59,145 bases of DNA from assembly GCA_019746155.1 (NCBI GenBank), contig JAIESJ010000226.1, positions 1 to 59,145 of the forward strand, written 5' to 3'. The translations under genes and the position numbers were made by a program. This stretch comes from Burkholderiales bacterium (GTDB lineage: Bacteria; Pseudomonadota; Gammaproteobacteria; Burkholderiales; SG8-41). Every line of letters starts with the position of its first letter. Position 1 is the stretch's first letter. Under the pieces are notes generated by a model. The model made no database searches and was not told the DNA's origin. It saw only the letters and a program-made list of their open reading frames with translations. Positions 23,824 through 31,714 of the stretch are shown in pieces.

Positions 23824-26253
23824 CTATAGCCGCACGCGGTTGAGCCGCAACGCATTGGTCACCACCGATACCGAACTGAAGCTCATCGCGGCGGCGGCAA
23901 TGATCGGGGAGAGCAATAGCCCGAAAAACGGATACAGTACGCCGGCGGCGATCGGCACGCCGAGCGCGTTGTAGATAAATGCGAAGAAAAGGTTTTGGCG
24001 AATGTTGCGCATGGTGGCGCGGCTTAAGCGCCGCGCCCGCACGATGCCGCGCAGATCGCCTTTCACGAGTGTCACGCCGGCGCTTTCCATCGCGACGTCG
24101 GTGCCGGTGCCCATCGCGATGCCGACTTGGGCCTGCGCCAGGGCCGGGGCATCGTTGATGCCGTCGCCTGCCATCGCGACGACCCGGCCCTCCGCCTGCA
24201 ACTGTTTGATGACCGCCGTCTTCTGTTCGGGCAGCACTTCGGCGGTAACGCGGTCGATGCCGAGCTTGCGCGCCACCGCCTCGGCGGTGACGCGGTTGTC
24301 TCCCGTGAGCATCACGACTTTCAAGCCTTCCTCGTGCAGCGCGCGGATCGCCTCGGGGGTGGAATCCTTGATCGGATCGGCCACCCCGATCAGGCCGGCC
24401 GGCTTGCCGGCTATGGTCACGAACATCACGGTCTGGCCTTCGGCCCGCAGCGCAGCCGCCTGCTCGTCGAGCGCGCCAGGATCGATGTTGAGGTTCTCCA
24501 GCAGCTTGCGATTGCCGATGGCCACTGCCCGCCCGTTGACCTGGCCGTTGACGCCTTTGCCCGTTATCGACTGGAAGTCCGTGACCGGAAACAACACGAG
24601 CTTCTTCTCCTCCGCGCCGCCGACGATCGCGGCGGCAAGCGGGTGCTCGCTGGCGCGCTCCAGGCTGGCGCCGAGCTGGAGAATATCGTCTTCGCGGAAG
24701 CCATTTGCAGCCACCACGCGGGTCAGGCGCGGCTTGCCGACGGTGAGCGTGCCGGTCTTGTCGCACACCAGTGTGTCGACCTTCTCCAGGATCTCGAGCG
24801 CTTCCGCGTTCTTGATCAGCACGCCGGCGGTGGCGCCGCGACCGGTGCCGACCATAATCGACATCGGCGTTGCCAGCCCCAACGCGCACGGGCAGGCGAT
24901 GATCAGCACCGCGACCGCGTTGATGAGGGCGTGGGCAAGGCGCGGTTCAGGCCCCCACAAACCCCAGACAATCAGGGTAACCACCGCAATCGCCACGACC
25001 GCCGGCACGAAATAACCCGAAACTACGTCGACGAGGCGCTGGATCGGGGCGCGGCTGCGTTGCGCCTCGCTCACCATGTGCACAATCTGCGCCAGCAGCG
25101 TGTCGGTGCCGACGCGCTCGGCCTGCATCAGCAAACCGCCCGTGCCGTTCACGGTGGCGCCGATCACGCGGTCCCCCGGGTGCTTTTCCGCCGGGATCGA
25201 TTCGCCGGTGACCATCGACTCGTCGACAGCGCTCGATCCTTCCACGACCACGCCGTCCACCGGCACCTTCTCGCCGGGACGCACGCGCAGTCTGTCGCCC
25301 GGTTTGACCTGTTCGAGCGGGATGTCCTCTTCGCGGCCGTCGGCGCGCACGATGCGCGCGGTTTTTGGCGCGAGTCCCAGCAGCATTTTGATCGCGGCGC
25401 TGGTGCGGCTGCGGGCGCGCAATTCGAGCACCTGGCCGAGCAGGACCAGCGCGGTGATCACCGCGGCCGCTTCGAAATAGACCGGAACGATGCCGTCTTT
25501 CGTCGCTACCGTTGCGGGAAAGAGCCCCGGCGCAAACGTTCCGACCACACTGTAGAGCCAGGCCACTCCGACGCCCAGTGCGATCAGGGTGAACATGTTG
25601 AGGTGGCGATTGACGACCGACTGCCAGCCGCGCACGAACAATGGCCAGCCTGCCCACACCACCGCAGGCGTGGCGAGCAGGAACTCGACCCACTGCAGCG
25701 GGCGGGCGGAGATGAACCGGCTGGCCAGATCGGGCCAAAGATCGGCCACCGTGGCCATGACGAACACGGGCGCGGCGAGCGCGGTGCTCACCCAGAAACG
25801 CCGCGTCATGTCGGTGAGCTCGACGTTCTCCTCCTCGATGGCGGCGACCCGCGGCTCGAGCGCCATGCCGCAGATCGGGCAGTCGCCCGGTTCATTGCGC
25901 ACGATTTCCGGGTGCATCGGGCAGACGTATTCGGTGCGCGTGGCCGCGGGCTGGGCGGTTTCCGGCTCGAGCGCCATGCCGCACTTCGGGCAGGATCCCG
26001 GGCCCTGCTGACGCACTTCGGGATGCATCGGGCAGGTATACATCGCGGCAGGCGGTTGAGTGGACGCACCGCCGCTGGCGCCGGCCCTGTGCACGCGCAC
26101 GGGTTGCGGCTTGTTTAAATAACCGGCCGGATCGGCTTCGAATCTGGCTCCGCAGTGCGCGGAGCAAAAGTAATAGGTTACCCCTTCGTGGACACGTGTG
26201 GTTGCCGCGGATTTTTCATCCACCGTCATGCCGCATACCGGATCGGTCGCCAT
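23824..26253 (-). CDS. copA: Copper-exporting P1B-type ATPase with YHS and double metal-binding N-terminus
   Basis: An 809-aa heavy-metal ATPase. The N-terminus has a YHS domain (ATDPVCGMTVDE; FCSAHCGARF) and then two YTCPMHPEV...CPKCGMAL-type heavy-metal-binding modules (about residues 77-145) instead of HMA domains. The core shows TGES, CPC in IACPCALGLATP, DKTGTLT, the SEHPL motif and GDGINDAPALAQA. The last helices carry FIYNALG and MSFSSVSVV, as in Cu(I) P1B-1 pumps. The start at 26253 has GGAGAC upstream and removes a spurious extension. Confidence 0.95.
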   Translation of the reverse strand: MATDPVCGMTVDEKSAATTRVHEGVTYYFCSAHCGARFEADPAGYLNKPQPVRVHRAGASGGASTQPPAAMYTCPMHPEVRQQGPGSCPKCGMALEPETAQPAATRTEYVCPMHPEIVRNEPGDCPICGMALEPRVAAIEEENVELTDMTRRFWVSTALAAPVFVMATVADLWPDLASRFISARPLQWVEFLLATPAVVWAGWPLFVRGWQSVVNRHLNMFTLIALGVGVAWLYSVVGTFAPGLFPATVATKDGIVPVYFEAAAVITALVLLGQVLELRARSRTSAAIKMLLGLAPKTARIVRADGREEDIPLEQVKPGDRLRVRPGEKVPVDGVVVEGSSAVDESMVTGESIPAEKHPGDRVIGATVNGTGGLLMQAERVGTDTLLAQIVHMVSEAQRSRAPIQRLVDVVSGYFVPAVVAIAVVTLIVWGLWGPEPRLAHALINAVAVLIIACPCALGLATPMSIMVGTGRGATAGVLIKNAEALEILEKVDTLVCDKTGTLTVGKPRLTRVVAANGFREDDILQLGASLERASEHPLAAAIVGGAEEKKLVLFPVTDFQSITGKGVNGQVNGRAVAIGNRKLLENLNIDPGALDEQAAALRAEGQTVMFVTIAGKPAGLIGVADPIKDSTPEAIRALHEEGLKVVMLTGDNRVTAEAVARKLGIDRVTAEVLPEQKTAVIKQLQAEGRVVAMAGDGINDAPALAQAQVGIAMGTGTDVAMESAGVTLVKGDLRGIVRARRLSRATMRNIRQNLFFAFIYNALGVPIAAGVLYPFFGLLLSPIIAAAAMSFSSVSVVTNALRLNRVRL

Positions 26254-26382
26254 ATTGTCTCCTGTTGACAAATTCGCTTTATCCACAAACAAAACCTGAG
26301 CGCGTCTTACCCGGGAAACAGCGCGCATGCGGGGCGATGTCGCCGGCACTTATGCCTATGCATGGTCTGCATTCCTGATTCT

Positions 26383-27051
26383 TCACTTCTTGTCGTCTGT
26401 GCCGATGATCAGGCGGGTATCGCTCAAATAGCCATGCCGCGGAATGACCAGGTTGGTCGGGGCGGGAACATTTTTGTACACTCTTCCCGCGAGATCGAAT
26501 TTCGAGCCATGGCAAGGGCAAAAAAAGCCGCCGGGCCATTCCGGGCCGAGATCGGCGGGTGCGATCTCCTTGCGATAAGTCGGCACGCAACCCAGATGGG
26601 TGCAAATTCCAACCGCGACGAGGAACTCCGGCTTGATCGAACGTGTGGGATTCTTGCAGTATGCGGGTTGTTGCGGCACCTCCGATTTGGGGTCTCTCAG
26701 TTTTTCTTCATATTTTTCAAGTAGTTGCAACATCTCCGCTGTGCGATGCAGGATCCATGTCGGCTTGCCACGCCATTCCACTGTAAGCAGCGTGCCGGGC
26801 TCCAGTGTGCTGATATCCACCGCTACCGGGGCGCCAGCTCCTTTGGTTCTTTCGCTGGGCATCATGCTCGCGACAAAGGGCGCCGCTGCGATCGCAACGC
26901 CGATTCCGCCCAACGCTGTCGTCGCTGCGACGAGGGCCCGCCGCCGCGCGGGATCCGGCTGGTCGTGATCAGCACCAGGCGCAGGTGGATTTGCCGACTC
27001 CGGTGCCGGCAATCCTTCAGCTGCCGTAGTGTGGGTCGAATCAGCGCTCAT
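26383..27051 (-). CDS. petA: Ubiquinol-cytochrome c reductase Rieske iron-sulfur subunit (orphan)
   Basis: A 222-aa Rieske protein of the bc1 complex type. A Tat-like RRR precedes a transmembrane segment (about residues 42-62), and the cluster ligands lie in CTHLGCVP and CPCHGSKFD, with a GYLSDTRLIIG end. The family normally lies in petABC, but no cytochrome b or c1 gene adjoins it here. The ATG overlaps the end of a small upstream ORF. It may act with a bc1 complex encoded elsewhere or be a second copy. Confidence 0.9.
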   Translation of the reverse strand: MSADSTHTTAAEGLPAPESANPPAPGADHDQPDPARRRALVAATTALGGIGVAIAAAPFVASMMPSERTKGAGAPVAVDISTLEPGTLLTVEWRGKPTWILHRTAEMLQLLEKYEEKLRDPKSEVPQQPAYCKNPTRSIKPEFLVAVGICTHLGCVPTYRKEIAPADLGPEWPGGFFCPCHGSKFDLAGRVYKNVPAPTNLVIPRHGYLSDTRLIIGTDDKK

Positions 27052-27172
27052 CGTCGCGTCCCCACAGCCGCGCGGGCTCCGGTTCGCGCCCGTAGCGCCG
27101 GCGCTGCAGCCGGAACAGCAGCCGCACGTACCACGGGAAACGGTGATTTTCAGCGGTTTCGATGTAGCTCAC
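27041..27172 (-). CDS. Small ORF coupled to the Rieske gene
   Basis: A 43-codon frame starting GTG at 27172 with GGAGG six bases upstream, reading SYIETAENHRFPWYVRLLF and ending WGRDDER. The frame also extends upstream to an ATG at 27253. It overlaps the petA ATG by 11 bp. It looks like the N-terminal part of a longer protein, but I do not recognise the family. Confidence 0.5.
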   Translation of the reverse strand: MSYIETAENHRFPWYVRLLFRLQRRRYGREPEPARLWGRDDER

Positions 27173-27230
27173 CGCACACCTCCGGCGCGATCCCGGGATT
27201 TCCTGTTTTTCGCGGTTCTGCAGGAAGTCT

Positions 27231-27404
27231 TCACGCCTGATGTTGATGGCCATGCGCCACGCCGGGCTTGTCGGATGGGGGGTGCTTGCCGTGCTCACCG
27301 CAGCATCCGCCATGCCCGCCATGGCTACGGCGGAAGAAGCCCAGGAACGCAACCATGCCGATCAAGACCGCGATCCAGATCCAGTTCTGAGCCAGCCATT
27401 CCAT
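27231..27404 (-). CDS. Small His/Cys-rich membrane protein, DUF2933-like
   Basis: A 57-aa protein starting MEWLAQNWIWIAVLIGMVAF with one transmembrane helix, then HGGHGGCCGEHGKH and a His-rich tail GHQHQA. It resembles the DUF2933-type protein at 23307. AAGGA precedes the ATG by a normal distance. It lies 56 bp downstream of a CsoR-type palindrome, which suggests copper-responsive control of this gene and the genes after it. Confidence 0.75.
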   Translation of the reverse strand: MEWLAQNWIWIAVLIGMVAFLGFFRRSHGGHGGCCGEHGKHPPSDKPGVAHGHQHQA

Positions 27405-27459
27405 GATCCTGTCCTTTCACCGATTGTGTAACGTTCAACTGCCATACCCGAGTCGCAAT

Positions 27460-27480
27460 ATATACCCCATATGGGTATAT
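27460..27480. promoter_or_regulatory. Candidate CsoR/RcnR-type operator
   Basis: ATATACCC, a 5-bp spacer, and GGGTATAT form a 21-bp dyad with ACCC/GGGT arms, as in CsoR/CstR-family operators. It lies upstream of the 57-aa metal-binding protein gene. No csoR gene is visible in the window. Confidence 0.6.
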
Positions 27481-27540
27481 GTCAATACCGCAAAAGCCGG
27501 AATTTGCGTGCTTGGCCAAGCCGCCGCCGTCCTCGGCACG

Positions 27541-27625
27541 CTACTCGAGACTTTCGGCACCCGGTGTGGGCTTTAGCACCTGAAACGTCACACGATCTGC
27601 CGCAACGACTTCCACCTGGTCTCCT
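27541..27625 (-). pseudogene. C-terminal gene fragment abutting repeat copy 3
   Basis: A minus-strand frame reading LGDQVEVVAADRVTFQVLKP and ending GAESLE plus a stop. It is cut off upstream by repeat copy 3. The GDQVEV...FQVL pattern resembles a CorC/HlyC-type C-terminal domain, but the fragment is too short to be sure. Confidence 0.4.
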
Positions 27626-27792
27626 AGCAGCCTGTCGGACTTCGGCCCCATTCACCGGAACGGGTGGTGTTAACGGATCGCCGTCGATCGGCGCTGCGGC
27701 GACAGGCTGCTTAAGAAAGAAGCTTTGCGTGTCGCAACGCCGTGTCGGTCGGAACCAACGTCGCTTGCATGGCGTTCTTTTCGCCTCGTTCT
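27625..27792 (+). repeat. 168-bp repeat, copy 3 (88-bp core plus extension)
   Basis: Core 27626-27713 with the AGCAGCCTGTCG and CGACAGGCTGCTT ends. The extension (AAGCTTTGCGTGTCGCAACG and onward) runs to about 27792 and matches copy 2 closely. It lies between truncated gene pieces. Confidence 0.9.
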
Positions 27793-27830
27793 GTAGGTCT
27801 TGCCGTCACGCACCGAGGCAGCAGCGGCCT

Positions 27831-27986
27831 TTATTTCAAGGACGAGCGCGGATTCGTCTCGCCTGCGCGCTGGATCCGGAGTTCGATTGATGCCGGAGCG
27901 GGCGAGACGGGTTTGAACTGCAGCGTTCCCTTATGGTGATGGCCGCCCGGCGGATCACCTTGCCATTTGACGGGCGAGTAGGTCAT
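27831..27986 (-). pseudogene. Short ORF after the cupredoxin remnant
   Basis: A 51-codon frame starting MTYSPVKWQGDPPGGHHHKG and ending NPRSSLK. Its ATG overlaps the stop of the preceding cupredoxin-like remnant (ATGA). It looks like the C-terminal domain of a larger metal-associated protein. Family not identified. Confidence 0.45.
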
Positions 27987-28205
27987 GCTGCGTGTTCCTT
28001 GGTGAATTGCCAAATGAGTTCGCCGGTCTTCCCTGTTCGCGCAGCGACTTCTCGTCTCCCAGCACCATTTCGTGCGGCGGCTGCCCGACGTTCCGGAGCA
28101 CGATCCTCACGGTCTCGCCCCGCTTTACCGTGAATTGGGCGTGGTTGAAGCGCATGCTGATAACGCACAAGTTGCGCTGCACAGGGATGTCATCTCTGTC
28201 GAAAG
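27983..28205 (-). pseudogene. Cupredoxin-like copper-binding protein, frameshifted remnant
   Basis: One frame reads SMRFNHAQFTVKRGETVRIV and continues VLRNVGQPPHEMVLGDEKSLREQ; another continues GKTGELIWQFTKEHAA. Together they match the first two-thirds of plastocyanin-like copper proteins that include VKRGETVR, HEMVLGD and GELIWQF. A frameshift lies near 28045, and the C-terminal Cys/His ligand loop (normally FACLIPGH-like) is absent. Signal-peptide sequence upstream is lost. It borders a histidine kinase fragment at about 28205. Confidence 0.75.
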
Positions 28206-28213
28206 GGGGCGGT

Positions 28214-28441
28214 GGTTTCGTAATCGAAGTAAGCAACCCCGGTGACGATATTTCCCCCGAGCATCTGCCCAGAATTCTCGGTCGATTCTACCGGGTCGAC
28301 ATTTCGCGGGGTAAATCGCAATCGTCATTTGGACTTGGCCTTGCCTTCGTGAAGTCCATCATGACGTTATACAACGGAGATGTTCACGTCGAAAGCGTGC
28401 CGAATGGATTTACGACATTCAGGTTGATCTTTCCAACAGGG
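28214..28441 (+). pseudogene. Histidine kinase C-terminal fragment (CusS-like)
   Basis: An approximately 76-codon piece reading VIEVSNPGDDISPEHLPRI, RFYRVDISRGKSQSSFGLGL and KSIMTLYNGDVHVESVPNGF. These are the G1/F/G2 boxes of the kinase ATP-binding domain. It matches the CusS-type gene at 54385-55803 over its last 75 residues, in DNA as well as protein. No kinase N-terminus is present. It is a degraded duplicate that landed here. Confidence 0.85.
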
Positions 28442-28531
28442 CGAGCGCATCGCCCGCGGTATCGACATGCACCACGCCGCTTTCATGCAGAGCGAGCATT
28501 GCTGTAAACAGCAAGCGTGTCAGAAGCAGGC

Positions 28532-28882
28532 TCAAATGGTGATTCCGAAACGGGCAAGGACAGGCACGGCTATCGCGTAGCACGCGAGCATGACGGCGAT
28601 CGATATGCCGAGGCTCGCATAGAAGCCGATCCCCGATTTCAGCAGCGCCGGCAATACCAGAAACATCGGCAGCGTCGGCAGCACCAGCCAGAACGTGCTG
28701 ACCGAAAGCTCGGCGATTTTTCCGGTATCTCGCGTGTCGAGATAAAGCCAGATCATGGCCAGAATGGAAATCAGCGGCAGCGATTTGATCAGCGCGCCGA
28801 GCCCGGCGTTGACCTTGGCGACTTCGGACACCGCGACGATGATCAGCGCGGAAAGAACGAGCTTGGTTGCGTAGTACAGCAT
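28532..28882 (-). CDS. DUF3147-type membrane protein
   Basis: A 116-aa polytopic protein with four hydrophobic helices (KLVLSALIIVAVSEVAK, SLPLISILAMIWLYLDT and others). It matches the DUF3147 family by length and pattern; the function is unknown. The start at 28882 (MLYYATK) has GGAGATAACC upstream. It is probably the last gene of the ABC-transporter operon, 120 bp after the CcdA-like gene. Confidence 0.8.
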   Translation of the reverse strand: MLYYATKLVLSALIIVAVSEVAKVNAGLGALIKSLPLISILAMIWLYLDTRDTGKIAELSVSTFWLVLPTLPMFLVLPALLKSGIGFYASLGISIAVMLACYAIAVPVLARFGITI

Positions 28883-29002
28883 GGTTATCTCCTGGGTGCG
28901 GGCGATCCGCCGCACCGCAGGCACATCTTACTGCATCGGCGCAAAAATGACCTCGCCGCAGCGCAATGCCGCTGTCGGTTATCCTGCCGCCCGGCTTAAG
29001 AC

Positions 29003-29698
29003 TCAAACGGCCAATGCGGGAATCACCAGGAAATAGGCGTTCAACATGTAAAGCCCCGAAAGGATTAACGCGACACCGCCGGCGATTTCGAAGGCTTTCT
29101 GGAAGCCGGTCAAGGCTTTGAGGCTTTCCAGCCACCCGACCGTCCACGCACCCAGAATAATGGGAATCGCGCGCCCCAGCGCAAATGCAAACAACAGGGT
29201 GACACCGAAAAGCACCGAGCCGATGCCTGCCGCCACCCCGAGCAGAATCACCAGCACAGGTGTGCAAAAGGGGCAGACCGCTATGGAAAACGGCACGCCC
29301 AACGCGAAAGCTCCCCATGCCGTGGCGGCGCGTTCGGCGCGGAAGCTGAGGGCCGGCAGCGGCAGGCGGATCCAGCCCGGCCACGCGAGCCCCAACACGA
29401 TCAACAGGGGACCGAGCACCAGCCCCCACTCGCGCCCGAGGAGCTTTTGCACCCAGCTGCCGCCCAGGCTCGCGATCAGACCCAGCAACACGTGCGTGAC
29501 GATCATCCCGAGGATGAACATGCCGCCGAAGAGGAGTGCTTTCCGGGGCTGGTGTGCCTTGGTCACGTAGGCCAGTGAAACCGGTATCGCGGCGACCGCG
29601 ACCGGATTGAAGCTGAACAGGAATCCGGCCGCCAGGCCGATGCCAAGCGAGGCGGCGTTTGCTTGTTCCAGCGTACTTCTTAACGCATCGAGGTCCAT
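29003..29698 (-). CDS. CcdA/DsbD-type transmembrane thiol electron carrier
   Basis: A 231-aa polytopic membrane protein of the cytochrome c biogenesis CcdA family. One clear redox region is AVCPFCTPVLVIL, a CPFC motif in place of the usual helix cysteines, and the N-terminal FSFNPVAVAAIPVSLAYV lacks a cysteine. It would shuttle reducing power across the inner membrane to the neighbouring thioredoxin. The system is encoded with a thioredoxin and a MerR regulator. Confidence 0.87.
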   Translation of the reverse strand: MDLDALRSTLEQANAASLGIGLAAGFLFSFNPVAVAAIPVSLAYVTKAHQPRKALLFGGMFILGMIVTHVLLGLIASLGGSWVQKLLGREWGLVLGPLLIVLGLAWPGWIRLPLPALSFRAERAATAWGAFALGVPFSIAVCPFCTPVLVILLGVAAGIGSVLFGVTLLFAFALGRAIPIILGAWTVGWLESLKALTGFQKAFEIAGGVALILSGLYMLNAYFLVIPALAV

Positions 29699-29743
29699 GA
29701 GGCGAAATCCATGTTGACGATGCCGGGGAATGGCGTCGGGAGG

Positions 29744-30013
29744 CTAGCGCGCCTGCCCGAGACGCCTGATGAGCTCCGCGCGCAAGCGGTTCGGACTGGG
29801 CAGTGCGGGGAAAACGAGCTCCCCGTCGATCGCGATGGCGGGAGCAGACAGTATTCCGAGCTCGACCGCGTAATCCATCTCTTCCAGGATGTTCACGTCG
29901 CGCCAGCTAATCCGCTCCCGCCCGAGCTCTTCGACAATGGCTTTGAGCATTTCCTTCGCCTGGGCGCACTTGCCGCAGCCGGGTGAGGAGAACGCTTCGA
30001 TTTTGATGGTCAT
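29744..30013 (-). CDS. Small thioredoxin-family protein
   Basis: An 89-aa thioredoxin-like protein with active site PGCGKCAQAKEM at about residues 11-22 and the cis-Pro region APAIAIDGELVF. It lacks a signal peptide, so it is probably cytosolic, and may feed the adjacent CcdA-like carrier. The start at 30013 has GGAG upstream and overlaps the end of the MerR gene by 4 bp (ATGA). Confidence 0.87.
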   Translation of the reverse strand: MTIKIEAFSSPGCGKCAQAKEMLKAIVEELGRERISWRDVNILEEMDYAVELGILSAPAIAIDGELVFPALPSPNRLRAELIRRLGQAR

Positions 30014-30444
30014 TGATGGGCTCCCGATCGCGCGTTCTGTCCCGCGATGCTCGACTCGAGTGCGGCGAGTATCGGGCACTCGTCCAGCGGCTTCGCGTCG
30101 TGGGAGCAGACCTCGATCAGTTGATTCAGCGCCTGTGACATGGTCTTGAGCGCCTTGATCTTGCTCTCGAGTTGCAGCTTCTTCTCCACGGCCACGCGGT
30201 AGACATCGTTGCAGCATGACTGGTCATGGCCCTTGAGCTCGAGGAGCTCGCGGATCTCCGACAGCGAGAATCCGCACTGTTGCGCGTGCTTGATGAAGTT
30301 GATCCGGCGTACCGCTTCCTCGGTATAGAGCCGGTAGCCCGACTCGCTTTTCTGCGCAGGGCTGAGCAGACCTTCACGTTCATAAAAGCGGATGCTGTCC
30401 GCGCTGACCTGCGCGCGCGCGGCGACCTTGCCGATGGTGAGCAT
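30010..30444 (-). CDS. MerR-family heavy-metal-responsive regulator 1
   Basis: A 144-aa MerR protein with the helix-turn-helix IGKVAARAQVSADSIRFYEREGLL and a dimerisation helix. C-terminal cysteines lie in SCCNDV and CSHDAKPLDECPIL, a CxxxxxxxxxCPI pattern of Pb/Zn/Cd/Cu-responsive members. It is encoded inside the metal operon, downstream of the ABC genes. The 19-bp-spacer promoters near 37175 and 46825 are the likely targets. Start 30444 is preceded by GGAGG. Confidence 0.92.
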   Translation of the reverse strand: MLTIGKVAARAQVSADSIRFYEREGLLSPAQKSESGYRLYTEEAVRRINFIKHAQQCGFSLSEIRELLELKGHDQSCCNDVYRVAVEKKLQLESKIKALKTMSQALNQLIEVCSHDAKPLDECPILAALESSIAGQNARSGAHQ

Positions 30445-30501
30445 AAACGCCTCCGGTTGAGGCCGGGTTGAATGCCTGGCGGTTGACAGTGAATTCACGG
30501 G

Positions 30502-30852
30502 TTAACGCCCTGTTTCCAATACCTCTATCGATTTGACGAGCTTCTCGCTTTTATCTGTGACATAGCTGACCGCCACAAGTTTTCCGCGCAGCGCGGGAAG
30601 ATAGAGATCTTCCTTGCCTTTTTTGATCGGGGTGCCGAGAGCGACCTTGAGGGTTATCTGATCCGGCTTGGCTCCTCCTTTGGTTTCGAGCGTAAGGTAG
30701 CCCTCGCATCCGCCGGGCTTAAACTGACAGGCGGTCAGCTTGGTGCTCACAACCGTTCCTTCAGCTTTTTCCTGGCCGAACCCAACTGATGGAAATAACA
30801 TTAACACAGACAATAATGCAGCGGGCAGGCTTAAGCCCAATCTTCTAAACAT
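30502..30852 (-). CDS. Periplasmic protein of unknown family in the ABC operon
   Basis: A 116-aa exported protein with a clear signal peptide (LSLPAALLSVLMLFPSVGFGQ) and a mature part of about 90 aa containing VSTKLTACQFKPGGCEG, two cysteines six residues apart, then a beta-rich domain. It overlaps the ABC ATPase gene by 8 bp. It could be the substrate-interacting component of the MacB-like transporter, but no family is recognised. Confidence 0.75.
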   Translation of the reverse strand: MFRRLGLSLPAALLSVLMLFPSVGFGQEKAEGTVVSTKLTACQFKPGGCEGYLTLETKGGAKPDQITLKVALGTPIKKGKEDLYLPALRGKLVAVSYVTDKSEKLVKSIEVLETGR

Positions 30853-31714
30853 AAGGTTTGCTCCTTTCCTGGTTTAACGGTGGATCATGGGGTGCTGCCG
30901 ACTCGTCGTGCGAGGTGAGCCGGCCATCCTTGATATACACGATCCGGTCGGCCAACTGCGCCAAAGGTTCGGCGTGAGTTACCACGATCACCGTGCGCTC
31001 CGTGGCGATTTCCTTGAGCAGCTCGTAGATCATCTGCCCGGTTTTCGAGTCGAGATTTCCGGTGGGCTCGTCGGCCAGGATCAGCGGCGGATCGTTGGCA
31101 AGCGCCCGCGCGATCGCGACGCGCTGCTGTTCTCCGCCCGACAGCTCGCGGGGTTTGTGGTTCAGACGTTGCGCCAGGCCCACCCGCGAGAGCAGCTCTT
31201 TCGCGCGCCGACGCCGCGCGTCACGCGCGACGCCGTTGAATTCCATCGGCAGCATCACATTCTCCAGCGCGTCGAGGTTGGGGATGAGATTAAAACTCTG
31301 GAACACGAAGCCCACGGTTTGGCGTCGGAAACTGGTAAGGCTCGCTTCGGAGCGCGCGCTCAGAGATTGGCCGGCCACGATCACTTCGCCCGCCGTCGGC
31401 CGGTCCATGGCGCCGATAACGTGAAGCAGTGAGGATTTGCCGCTGCCACTCGCGCCAACGAGGGCGACCATACCACGCTCAGGCACTGTGAGGTTAATCC
31501 CGTCAAGCGCCTTCACGACCTGGGCACCGCGCTGATAGATCTTGCTGACGTCCCGCAGTGCAATTACTGAGGGCACCGCCAAATAGTGCGTAGTTGTAGG
31601 TCGGCAATCCTTTGCCGACACCCCGGCGGGAAGGGATTCCCGTCCTACGGCCCGTGCATGATTTCGTGGCCGTGTCAATAATGTGCCCCGGTCGCTGGTG
31701 TCGGTTTTATTCAT
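30845..31714 (-). CDS. MacB/LolD-type ABC transporter ATP-binding protein
   Basis: A 289-aa ABC ATPase. Walker A is GASGSGKSSLLH (about residues 94-105), the signature is LSGGEQQRVAIARAL and Walker B is LILADEPTGNLDSKTG. It starts at 31714 with GGAGG nine bases upstream, overlapping the permease stop. The first 55 or so residues include an insert encoded by a REP-like repeat (31596-31648), so the ancestral start was probably nearer VIALRDVSKIYQRG. Works with the two FtsX-type permeases upstream. Confidence 0.9.
   Translation of the reverse strand: MNKTDTSDRGTLLTRPRNHARAVGRESLPAGVSAKDCRPTTTHYLAVPSVIALRDVSKIYQRGAQVVKALDGINLTVPERGMVALVGASGSGKSSLLHVIGAMDRPTAGEVIVAGQSLSARSEASLTSFRRQTVGFVFQSFNLIPNLDALENVMLPMEFNGVARDARRRRAKELLSRVGLAQRLNHKPRELSGGEQQRVAIARALANDPPLILADEPTGNLDSKTGQMIYELLKEIATERTVIVVTHAEPLAQLADRIVYIKDGRLTSHDESAAPHDPPLNQERSKPYV
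31596..31648. repeat. REP-like double hairpin inside the ABC ATPase gene
   Basis: GTAGG and CCTAC bracket two hairpins, TCGGCAA...TTGCCGA (31601-31619) and CGGGAA-GGGA-TTCCCG (31627-31642). The element is in frame with the ATPase and is translated as an N-terminal extension. Confidence 0.65.

Noticed and set aside
23615..23974. 119-aa plus-strand ORF after the copper ATPase
   Set aside because: It is antisense to the ATPase end and the fragment at 23612; no start signal.
24127..26118. 663-aa plus-strand open frame opposite the copper ATPase
   Set aside because: It is antisense to a clear P-type ATPase with all motifs; GC-rich codon structure creates long shadow frames.
30490..30499. GTGAATTCAC palindrome as a MerR 1 operator
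   Set aside because: Too short, and the spacing to promoter elements does not fit a MerR 19-bp spacer.
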